From positions 744,001 to 808,000 of the forward strand of contig KQ964246.1 of the NCBI GenBank assembly GCA_001566295.1: a stretch of 64,000 bases of DNA, read 5' to 3'. Under the pieces are notes generated by a model. It had not been told where the DNA came from. It searched no databases and was given only the letters and a program-made list of their open reading frames with translations. Origin of the DNA: Microdochium bolleyi. Taxonomy: Eukaryota; Ascomycota; Sordariomycetes; Xylariales; Microdochiaceae. The position numbers and the translations under genes are program-made. Positions 11,259 through 20,463 of this stretch are shown here, in pieces (the stretch's first letter is position 1; every line of letters begins with the position of its first letter).

Positions 11259-12370
11259 ATGACCAGACGTCAGCATTCCAACACCAGCGGCCGCCGCCGC
11301 CATCGGGACAGGGGCGCCTCCTCCCGCCCCGTGGACCCCGACTTTGAAGACCAGGGCAGCGCCGCCGGCGACACGTCGGAACCTACCCGCATGGGCCCGT
11401 GGTTTATCAGCAACAATGAGTCCGGGATGAACCGAATGTCGTCACACTTTGAGGACTTCGACATGGGCCGTTGCCGTGACCGCTCGGGACTGGCACCCCG
11501 CGCTGCTGCTGCTACTGGTGACAGCCGTGGTGCCGGCGGTGACCATGGCTATCCTCCCCGTCGCCGCTTTCATCTGGAGGACGACGTCTACACTTCGCCT
11601 CCTCGACCTCCGCCGTCATCCTCCGCCACAGCTCGAGCTGACTCCCCAACCTGCGGCGTCGGAGATGACGACTACATGGACGCCAGCCATGGTAGTCGTT
11701 ATGCTCCCTCCTCCACTCGCAGCAACGACTACGGCTCACACCGCAGTGAGCGTTTCTCTGATCGTTCCCCCATTACCGGATCGTACATGAGCGGCGGCCG
11801 TTCCCGCCGTGGCTCTGATCTCGGTGATCTGGCCCGCCACGTCCCAGCTGGTCCCCCTCATCGTCGCTTCAGCGGATCGGACGACGGCTCGGATGCTGAC
11901 TCCGACAGGTTCCCTGCCGGCTACATCACTGTAGGTCTTCTCCTTGTCTTCATGTCCCCTTCCCGATTTCTCAACCTGCAATGTCCATATATCGAGTCTA
12001 AACTAAGAGTTCCGCATCACTGACACTCTCCCCTCACCAGGTCCGCCGCTTCAGAGGCCACGGTCCCCATGGCGCATTCCACGGCACTCGCGTCCGCGAG
12101 ACCTACCACGGCCGCTCGTTCGCCGGACCCATGGGTCCGCCGTCGATGATGTTTGGGCGACCTCCGTTCTTCTTCGATCGCCATCCCACGTTCTTTGAAG
12201 GTGGCCCCCCTTCCTTTGACGACGAAGATGACGACTTCGGACGCGATGTGTCCCCACCGCCTCGTCGCTGCCACCGTCATCACCACCGCCATCACCGCCG
12301 CAGCGGACCTCAAGGCGGCCGCTGGGGCACAGAGTACATCGAGGTCGAGGTCGACAGCGACCAGGACTAA
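11259..12370 (+). CDS. Disordered hypothetical protein, Arg/Ser/Asp-rich, 333 aa
   Basis: Exons are 11259-11930 and 12041-12370, with intron GTAGGT...CACCAG joining in phase 0. The product is low complexity. The N-terminal two thirds are rich in Arg, Ser, Asp and Pro. The second exon has Gly, His, Phe and Pro stretches (GRPPFFFDRHP), an acidic DDEDDDF patch, a His/Arg run and the acidic end EYIEVEVDSDQD. It has no signal peptide, membrane segment or known domain. Such composition fits an intrinsically disordered nuclear or RNA-associated protein, but that is only a guess from composition. It stands alone between long spacers. Confidence 0.65.
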
Positions 12371-12916
12371 ATTTGCCGACACCAGTATCGTCAGCGGCAG
12401 CCTCGAGCAGCTGGTTCATGACGGTTTTAGGTAGTGGAAGGCCTTCCAACAACCAAGCACAGCTCAGCTTCTGCTCTTTCCATACATCACTTTGGGAGTG
12501 AGGCTTGTGTCAGGTGGGCGTTATCGCCGCTATTTGTCCTGGAGTAGCTTCTACATCGACAAATAAACAACAGACTAGACTTGCAAGCCGTCCGTCCAAC
12601 ACCCCCCTCTTAAAGGCGAGAATTCCGCGTGGGACACAAAAGTCTTGCATATCGTGAGTACCAGGATCTGCTTGCAACACGCGCACGCACGCACGCAAGC
12701 TTCTGGGAAGGAGTAATTCCAAGATATGCCGAAGACACAAAAGGGGCGGCTTTTTGACTTGAAAGATATAGTCTCCGGACCAGGAAGGGAGTTCTTTGAT
12801 TTCTAGATATGATGTTCGGATAGACGAAAAACGTTCTTTTTAGACAATTCTCAGACTTGGTCGCAGTGAAACGTGACATGTGATGATGGAGAAGGAATTC
12901 ACTCGCGGCAGTTCAT
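12371..12916. other. Intergenic between convergent genes
   Basis: No gene seen. It holds the 3' ends of the two convergent neighbours and a short GCACGCAC-type repeat near 12680-12700. Confidence 0.5.
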
Positions 12917-13639
12917 CTAGGCCTCCTCCACCGCAATACCACGATCGACCAAGCCCTCCCAGTACCCCGGCTGCACTGCCTGGATCCTGCGAGACCACTC
13001 ACTCGCCTCTCTTGCTGCTAGGCTCTGCCTCGTATCGGCGTGTGGAGCCCTCTCCTTCTTCTTCTCCCCCTTTGCCTGCGTGTCGTCTGTAATGTCTCCT
13101 GCAATCTCAAGAGCATCACCACCTGCCATCTCCAGCGCCGCCCAGAACTCGCGGATCCTCTGCAGCTCCTTGCCCGACAGCGACGGGTACTGCATCCCCA
13201 GATGCTCCGAGCAGTACAGCAGCACGCCCACTCCCGCACTGCTGCCGCAGGCGTTCGACGGCACCGACCTGCGGAGGAACCCGTCTCTGCGCTTCTTCTT
13301 CTTGGTCTCCCTGCCTCTTCTCGCCGTCGACGTCGGACGTCCCCCTTCTCCATCTTTCTCATCACCATCATAGCCGTCACTCTCTCCATCGTCTCCCTCG
13401 TCATCGTCCCCCTCGTCGTCGTCATCGTTGTCATCGTCGTCATCGTAGTCATCCCACCTGATGGTCCCATACCCACGGCAGACCCTCCCCTCGGCATCGC
13501 CAAACCTCGTCCCCTCGCATCCCCGCCGCTCCCACTTCCTCACATCCGCCGCGGCGCAAGGGAACAGCGCGCTGCCGAACGACGCCAGCGGCCCCGGCAG
13601 GGTCGCGTTGATCAGCTGCGTCGAGTACGCGGGCGTCAT
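12917..13639 (-). CDS. Hypothetical acidic protein, 240 aa
   Basis: Single exon from ATG at 13639. Visible features are a hydrophobic N-terminal third without a classical signal peptide, four Cys within the first 65 residues, then a long Asp/Glu run. That run is encoded by GAT/GAC triplets around 13345-13452. It is followed by a basic RRGRETKKKKRRDG stretch, and then a folded-looking C-terminal part with LLYCSEHLGMQYPSLSGKEL and EFWAALEMAGGDALEI. The frame stays open upstream to 14185. The region just before 13639 is purine-rich and leader-like, so I chose the shorter start; an extra 5' exon cannot be excluded. I do not recognise a family. Confidence 0.55.
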   Translation of the reverse strand: MTPAYSTQLINATLPGPLASFGSALFPCAAADVRKWERRGCEGTRFGDAEGRVCRGYGTIRWDDYDDDDDNDDDDEGDDDEGDDGESDGYDGDEKDGEGGRPTSTARRGRETKKKKRRDGFLRRSVPSNACGSSAGVGVLLYCSEHLGMQYPSLSGKELQRIREFWAALEMAGGDALEIAGDITDDTQAKGEKKKERAPHADTRQSLAAREASEWSRRIQAVQPGYWEGLVDRGIAVEEA

Positions 13640-14632
13640 GGCGAAGCTGCCTCCTCTGCTTCTCCCCTCCTCTCCTTTGCGGGAACTTGGCGATGGCGAT
13701 GGCGGTGAAGGTGGCAGGCTCGAATCGTGATACGATGATGCAGGAACATCTCGAAGAGAAACAGGACGAGCAGCGAGACCCGGATTCTCGAGACGATATC
13801 TCCGCCGCAGAGTCCTCCCCAGAGCTGCCTGGCACGCCTCCTGGTCTACATGCCAGCAGCGGCGGCGGCTACTGCCGCATCCTCCCGGATCGCGCTGCCC
13901 TCCATGGTGGTGGTGACCCTGCCCTCTTCCCCCACGGCAGCAAGTCTGCTCGACGTCCACCTCGAGCGCCAGCGCGCCGCAGAAACGGTGCGCGCAGATC
14001 CGGGGCACGTAGCGGCAAGTCAAGGGATGAGCATGCCCGCTGTTCGTATTCTTCTTCTTCTTCTTCCTACTCGCCATCTTATTTCTAGGATCGAACCACC
14101 CCTTCCTTTCCTGCGTCGTGTTCTGACTACGTGACAGGAGAAGTGTAGCTGAACGCGCGCGGGCGCGGGCGCGGGCGCTTCTCAATAACTAGAGTGCTGG
14201 AAATTGACCTCGTGTTCTGCAGACAGGCCGTTCGGAGTGTCGCTGGCGCGGGAAGATGGGAAACAGGATGGAGGTCAAGAGGGTAGACAGGTATAAGCAG
14301 CCTGAAGAAGAAGGACTTGCCTGAGCGCCCGTACTGTTGGTGCCGTGTGTACACGCCGCCAATATTTTCTTTGGACGCAGCCAACAGTAGCAAACATCGC
14401 GGTCTTCGCAGAGACCCAGCCACCGTCCACAATCACGCAACATCATTGCTCATCAGGACAAAGAAAAGCTGCCCGTCGTCAAAGTCGTGTCTCATTAGAT
14501 ATTACCACTGGAGTGTTTCTCGGTTCGTACCGCTCACATGTGCCCCCATGCATCGTCGTGAGCACAAAGAGAATCATGTTTTTCCCTTTCTCAACAGCAA
14601 ATGGCCTCGCTCTTCTACTCCAAATTGACCCT
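13640..14632. other. Intergenic; possible 5' leader of the acidic hypothetical gene
   Basis: It contains a (CTT)n run near 14052-14070 and a GCGCGGGCGCGGGC run near 14155-14177. The minus-strand frame open through 14185 encodes low-complexity, Cys- and Arg-rich sequence that I do not accept as a protein. Confidence 0.4.
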
Positions 14633-16630
14633 TCACACCAACTCCCACTCGCAGTAGTGCGTCCACTGCCAGCTCCTCATCGTCCTGTTCCTCCGCGCCG
14701 TGGCATACTGCTCCTGGGTAATGCCTCGCGCGTCCTTGTTGTTCATCATGATCAACGCGTTGAGGTGGATCTTCTGGCCCGGCGCACCGAGGTCCCGCGC
14801 GGGGATGTCGGCCCACCACCAGAAGCCATCCGTCTGGAGCAGGACCTGGTCATCTTTGCGCCCATCGACGCCGTGGATCTCGACGAACAGCGGGTACGGC
14901 TTGCCCCGTCCATGGCGCTCAAAGTCAAAGTGCTCGCAGGCCTTGGAGATTTGAAACCGCACAGTTTCCCCGCTGTAGACAGGAATCTTCTTGGTCTGGG
15001 GCGCAAAATTGTGCTTGGAGAACCCGTCGTCGCCGCCGTGGAAGTGTGGAACTTCGCTCCCCGTCGGGCCGACCATGTACTCGTGCCACGTCGGGATGTG
15101 CCCGTCGGAGCGGTACATGTGCTTGCTGTCCTCGGGGAAGTGATCGAGTCCGAACTGTTCGTTGCTCTGAGTGAAACGCTCGGGCGCGAAACGTCTCGTG
15201 TATTGCTGGTTGCCGACGTGGCCCGCGCCCCAGCACGCGTCGAGGAGCTTCCACTCGCCATTGTCAATGCGGACGACGTTCCACGCGTGGTTCGAGTCGA
15301 TCGTCGGCGGCGGCCTCTCGCCGTCCTTGAGGTAGACGCCGCCCTTGCCATGCCCCGTGACCATCAGGACCTGTAGCCCCGCCCGTTCGGCAATGTGCAG
15401 GAATACATCAGCGTAACCGGCGCAGACGCCCTTGCCGCGGAAAATCGTGTCCTCGGGCGTGACATACTTGATGTTGTTGCCGAAGAATGCTTCAACGTCG
15501 TAATCAATATTGTGGTGGCACCAAGTGAAGATGGCACGCGCCTTGTCGGTCTCCGACGTGAATGATCCGCAGAGTACGTTGGCCAAGTAGCCGATGGGAT
15601 CCTGCCGTGGCAGAGACTCCCGGGGGAACTGAGCCGCCACCGCATCGGGGCGGGAGAAGTCACGGCAGATGAGACAGTTTGCCGCCTGTAGGGCTGCGGC
15701 CTTTGTCGCAACCGCCTCCATCTGCTGCGCTGTAGGCCTGGAGCTCACCGGAACTGGCGGCGGGGGCGCATCAGTGGCGGGCATAGCATCTGGCCGTGCC
15801 GCCAGTGGCCGTGAGCTCTCGAATGTGGTTTTGGGTCGCACAAAAGCGGCAGAAGGTGGGGGAAGACGGCGGGGCCCGTTGCTTTCTTGTCCGTTGTCCT
15901 GCGAGGGGGCAGGGGACTTTGCAGGTCGCGAAGGCAGCCTTGGGGGCAGATTCGGCCTCGAAGGGGGCAGGTCCGGCGCGGACTTCATGGAGACGAGAGA
16001 TGCCTTGGGGCGGACGGCGGGTTCATTGACGATGGTCTCGGCTGCGATTCGCGCAGCCTCAGCCTCGCGCTCCTTCCTGGACGGCGGCAGAGGTGGCAGC
16101 TTGGCTTGTTCGAGTGTCGGCGGCAGCCCTCGCCTGACCGCTGGCGCTTCACTGGCGGTGCTGCTAGCATGAGTGGAGGCCCTGCCGAGGGAGTATGTCG
16201 AGACGGTCGAGATCTGCGAAACGTCGGAAGCGTTCGAGCCTCTCCTTGTGCCATTCGACAGCTGGCCGGACGGCCGTCGTGGGGGCAGCGCCGGCGATGG
16301 CTGCAGAGTATTCGAGCGGATTGGGAGAGCCGGGGGAGCGCCATTGGTCCTGGCTGGGGGCACGCTGACGGTCGAGGAGATGGAGGAAGATGTGTTGGTG
16401 CGCTGGGGCAGGGCGGGCGGCTCTCGCCTCTGCGGTCTCGTGGGGACGGCGGGGGTCGAGGTCGTCGTTGCGTGCGCCGGGGCGGTCCCGTTTGTGGATT
16501 TCGAGGTGGGTGGCGGGGGAGGGGGAGGTCGCTTGGTGGCCGGGGGCGGCGCGGTGAAGTTCTTCTGCTGGTTGAGGGCGGCGATGCGCTCGGCGAGAGT
16601 GTTGAACTTTGGCTCCTCGACCTCGGCCAT
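14633..16630 (-). CDS. Transglutaminase-like (Cyk3-related) protein, proline-rich N-terminus, 665 aa
   Basis: Single exon. Residues 1-330 are a disordered proline-rich tail with many PPLP, PPRLP and PPPPPPP stretches, the type of sequence bound by SH3 domains. Residues 340-665 contain a transglutaminase/protease-like domain as in the cytokinesis protein Cyk3 and in Kyphoscoliosis peptidase relatives. A complete Cys-His-Asp triad appears present: C403 (GKGVCAGYADVF), H448 (SNHAWNVV) and D464 (LLDACWG). Unlike yeast Cyk3 no N-terminal SH3 domain is visible; instead this protein carries potential SH3 ligands. It could act at the septum or actin cortex through partners, or as an enzyme of unknown substrate. 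The fold assignment is firm; the cellular role is inferred from family. Confidence 0.85.
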   Translation of the reverse strand: MAEVEEPKFNTLAERIAALNQQKNFTAPPPATKRPPPPPPPTSKSTNGTAPAHATTTSTPAVPTRPQRREPPALPQRTNTSSSISSTVSVPPARTNGAPPALPIRSNTLQPSPALPPRRPSGQLSNGTRRGSNASDVSQISTVSTYSLGRASTHASSTASEAPAVRRGLPPTLEQAKLPPLPPSRKEREAEAARIAAETIVNEPAVRPKASLVSMKSAPDLPPSRPNLPPRLPSRPAKSPAPSQDNGQESNGPRRLPPPSAAFVRPKTTFESSRPLAARPDAMPATDAPPPPVPVSSRPTAQQMEAVATKAAALQAANCLICRDFSRPDAVAAQFPRESLPRQDPIGYLANVLCGSFTSETDKARAIFTWCHHNIDYDVEAFFGNNIKYVTPEDTIFRGKGVCAGYADVFLHIAERAGLQVLMVTGHGKGGVYLKDGERPPPTIDSNHAWNVVRIDNGEWKLLDACWGAGHVGNQQYTRRFAPERFTQSNEQFGLDHFPEDSKHMYRSDGHIPTWHEYMVGPTGSEVPHFHGGDDGFSKHNFAPQTKKIPVYSGETVRFQISKACEHFDFERHGRGKPYPLFVEIHGVDGRKDDQVLLQTDGFWWWADIPARDLGAPGQKIHLNALIMMNNKDARGITQEQYATARRNRTMRSWQWTHYCEWELV

Positions 16631-18087
16631 GGTGGCGACTGTAAGTGTAAGGATGTTGCGGCGTGTAGTGGAAAGCGGCCAGCGAATTGGCCGTGGTCGT
16701 GGTCGTGGTCGTGCCCAGGCTTGGCGCCGAGAGGAGAGGCTGAGCGAGTGTGTTGTGTAAAGAAGAGAGCGAGTGGGAGGAGATTCACACAGCCAGCCCT
16801 ACGAGATCGAATGTCAGATGGACGAAAGACGAGTGGTGGTCTGAGAGGGGCGCAGCGGGCGCCTGCATTTATCTTCGGGGTGAGACGGTGGCTGCGAATC
16901 CACGTGGGGCGCGGCCGTTTGGGCTGGCCGCCAAGCGCGGGATCTAGGCAGGAAAATGCCGGGGGGTCCTTGGACTCGTGTAAATGACAAGGACGGTGCA
17001 TGGGGAAGGGTACACTATACTGCAAGCAAAGGAGAAATACGGCAATTGGCACTGGAAAACGCATTGTCGTCGTCAGCATCCAGTCTGGATCGGCCTGCCC
17101 GTGTTCCTGGTGGCCCCGTCCAAGGAGAGTTTGGGCTAGGCCAAGGGATGCAGCACGAACACATGCTGCGCCATCCAGCTGAGGTGGTCACGTCTTGCAC
17201 TAGAAGGGATCGTGCTGATCTGGCTAAGGGAAACGGGCTGGTCCATGGCCCGCCTCTGTTGTTTCAATGCAAAACATTGTCATTCCCGCACGACCGTGAT
17301 GAGCTTGGCGAAACATGTTGCCGAGAACTGATCATGGTCCCCGAGATGTCGTTGACCATAGCGGCTGAAGGATGACAACCTGTGGAGAACCAGGGGCGCA
17401 GCTAAAAATAAATGCACGCCATCGCCCGGACAAAAGCTAGTTCAGCTCGCAGGCTTGTGGACGTGGACAGCAGTGCTCCAATTCGAGAATTGGCGATTGG
17501 GCCTCGTGTGCTGGACTGAAAGAAGACAAAAACAAGACAGTGGCATTGCAGGCAGCCCAGCGACGCGCGCATCGGCATCGGCATCCATCTCTGTTCATCC
17601 TCGTCCTGACTCACACTGCCAAGGCACATCACATCGTGTGGTTGCCTGACAGACAACCATGGATGCAGGGTTCCCCCTGGTGGGTCCGCGCTGAGATTGG
17701 TCGTCTTCGCCAGAAACGGCCAAAGCGGAAAGAGTGCCCTAGACCTGAAGAGGCCTGGTGGGCTTGGGGTGGGAGCTGCAGGGGTTTGCTCTGCCCAACT
17801 TCATCACGAAAGGCTCACAAGGATATATGGGGATGTGAGATCGTCTCTCGATATCTTCTGGCAAGGGTACAAACTGGCAGGCTAGTGCGCTAATCTCCAC
17901 ACTTGTTTTTGTCGTAATGTACATGGAAGAAGGATGCCAAAGTGCATAAGCTAGGCCGGTTCCGTCCGGAAGCCCCGAGCTTCTCGTGGGTAACCACTTC
18001 ACTCACGGGCCAGGACTGTTTCCAGTCTCCATGTACCAAGACCTACCGCCTGTGTGGGCTATTGCGAAACACACACAATGGAGATCA
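16631..18087. other. Intergenic, 1.46 kb
   Basis: Promoter side of the transglutaminase-like gene (GTGGTCGTGG repeats at 16692-16712) and 3' side of the next minus-strand gene. Frames here are shadows or lack coding character. Confidence 0.45.
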
Positions 18088-19381
18088 TCAGAGATCCAGA
18101 GGGTCCCACTTAGGCCACTTGAAAGCGGGAGGGGACTCATGCTCCCTACGCTCCGATTTCTCACGGGCCTCTCGCTCGGCCCGGCTCTTCTCAAGTGCCC
18201 GCAGAGTCTGCACGACGGCCCTGGGCAGGCGCTCGGGGGGTCGGTCGCCGCCTGGCCACCAGGACGGCGGCGTGTACTGACGCTTGTGCGGGTCGCGGTT
18301 GACTGCGGTACCCTCCTCGGCTTCGCGCATCATGTTGTTGTTGTAGATGTGCTCTCTAATCTCAGGGGTCGGATAGCAGCGGCTGCACTCCCGCGTAAAC
18401 TTGTTGCGCCGCCACTGGGGACCATCCTTGGCGTTGTCCTCTGCTTCGGCGTCCGCCTGAGTGGAAGAGGTTGGGGTGCTCTTGCCGGTGGAGGGTGCGG
18501 TGGTCTCGTCAGTGACGGTGGCGGCAGAAGACTTGTTCTTCGCCTGGCCAGACTGACAATGCGTGTGAGAACAAATTAGTGTTTCTATGTAACAGCGGCG
18601 GCACAAAGATTGCAAAGCGACGAAGGAATTGTTGAGAAGGATGAAATGGGGAGTCACATACCTTGGCAAGATCGTCCTTCTCAGTACCAAGCCCAGCAGC
18701 CATGGTCTTGATCTCCTTCTCGAACGTCGCAAGCTCGGTCTTGAAGTCCTTGCCGGTGCTCTTCTCCTCGTCCTCGACCTGCGCGGTGTCTGCCTTGGCG
18801 TCCTCGCTGGCCTTCTTCTCCTCGGCCTCGAAGCGGAAGACAAGACCCGCGTTGCCGCAAAAGTCGGTACCCAGCTGGCGCTTGCCGGTCGCGATGGCGA
18901 GCAGGTAGCAGCGGAAGTCGCCCGCGTCGCGGATCTCGAGGCCGCACTTGGTATAAAGCTTGAACAGGCCCTGGGTGGCGACGGAGCGGTCCGCCACGCC
19001 CTTGACCAGGCCCTCCACGATCATGTCGAAGCCGTAGTGCATTGCGCCGCGCTGGTCAGGCAGGAGCCTGCGGCCTTCCTCGGTGAGGAACTGGTCGAGC
19101 GTGTCGCGGCCCTGGCCGGCGGGCGTGTTGGTGATCGTGATGGTGGCATTGCTGAGGATGCTGAAGTCGGGGTTGGCGGTGGGCTTGGTGGCCATGCTGT
19201 TGTTTCTGGGGAGGTCGTCCAAGCCTGCAAGGGGGGGCAGATTAGGGAGCTTTGTAGGATGCAGCAGACCTGCGGGCAGAGGCGGTAGCTTGACGTCGTC
19301 ACCCGCGGCACCATTGGAGAAGTCTGGTCTGGGCCAGATGGTGGTTGTGCCGCCCTTTTTTGCATTGTTCTGCTGAGCCAT
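18088..19381 (-). CDS. Hypothetical protein, 394 aa, two exons
   Basis: Exons are 19381-18662 and 18552-18088; intron 18553-18661 (GTATGT...TGTCAG) joins in phase 0. The central region (about residues 75-180) looks folded: TLDQFLTEEGRRLLPDQRG, then LFKLYTKCGLEIRDAGDFRCYLL. It is followed by a Lys/Glu-rich probable coiled segment, a Ser/Thr/Ala-rich linker and a C-terminal part with KFTRECSRCYPTPEIREHI and a Trp/Pro-rich PPSWWPGG. An in-frame ATG at 19411 would add 10 residues. A 5' untranslated intron is possible upstream (GTAGGTAC near 19475). No signal peptide or membrane span. No family recognised. Confidence 0.7.
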
Positions 19382-19411
19382 GGTTGCGTTCTGACTGGTG
19401 GTCACGAGCAT

Positions 19412-20463
19412 AGCGCTAGACCTGGATGTGAGTTTCTGGTGAGGTGGAAGTGATGTTGATCTTAGAGAGTACCTACCTGCTTGCAGTGCGACGATCAGCT
19501 TGTAGGGTGCAGACCACGTTCTGCTGGTCTTGCGAAGGTAGGATGGCTCAGTACAAGCGGTGCGCGCTGTGCTTGTGCGGAAGAGGTGGTGCACCCTGGA
19601 AGATGGTGGCGAGAAGGACGAGACCCGGGAGTAGGGCGGCCGAAAGGCGAGTTTTGGTAGAGCGCAACCTCCGCAGAATGCCTTACCAGGCACTGATCCA
19701 AAAGTCCGATGTGCTCGGACAGCCTGGCGCCGGAGGACTGCTCCAGCCAGGCAAAATCGGTGTTGAGGAAAAGTCCAAGTCGCGTGAATCGGCCGAATAG
19801 GAGGAAAATTGATACGGGCTCGGAATGCCGTGCGCATTGAGGCAGCAGACCCCTTGGTATGTTTCGAGGCTACCAGGAGGGGGGACTACATGATACAGCA
19901 ATAATTTCCATCCGCAACGGAGAGGTTCCTATTATGAGCTTCATCGCTAGGGACATTGACACCAACATCTAGTCCTATTTAAGTCATCTCCAAAATCTGG
20001 CAGCCCTATGTATATACGACACCTGGCGAGATCTCCTCACGTCCGTGCCCCGTAGCCTCGGCGATTGACGCATATCTCAGAACTCGGATTCCCGGACCTT
20101 AGAGGCTCTCGTGACTACTGTGAGAGTTCAGGTTACAAGCTACGCGCGGAGGTCTTCCGCCGAAGTGCTTAGAAACATGTGTCCTCGTTTCTTGTATTTT
20201 ACTCTACACGACCATGTGCTTTGTGCTTCCACAACTCGTGGCCAAGCCAGGTCATTCCTGGCTGTCTGGAAGTGAACTTTTTGGTTGATCTCTAACACAA
20301 CTTTCAGCTGTTATTGTTCTCTGTTTTTTCCGTTACTCGTAATCATCCGTGTTCCTGTTTGGTTGTTCCAAATGCGCTCTATGCAATACCTCCAATGTCC
20401 AATGGTCTCTCGCATGACTGCGAACAAGTCCGTTGATGTACCTGAAGGCGCTGCCTCGCGAAC
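19412..20463. other. Intergenic
   Basis: No supported gene. A long minus-strand frame to 19837 is the unspliced upstream continuation of the neighbouring gene and has leader-like composition. The rest is AT-richer spacer. Confidence 0.45.

Noticed and set aside
13040..13708. 222-codon plus-strand frame with hydrophobic Ile/Val run
   Set aside because: The hydrophobic run is the antisense of the Asp/Glu repeat of the minus-strand gene.
15887..16987. 366-codon plus-strand and 364-codon minus-strand (15985-17079) frames
   Set aside because: Shadows of the GC-rich proline-rich part of the transglutaminase-like gene.
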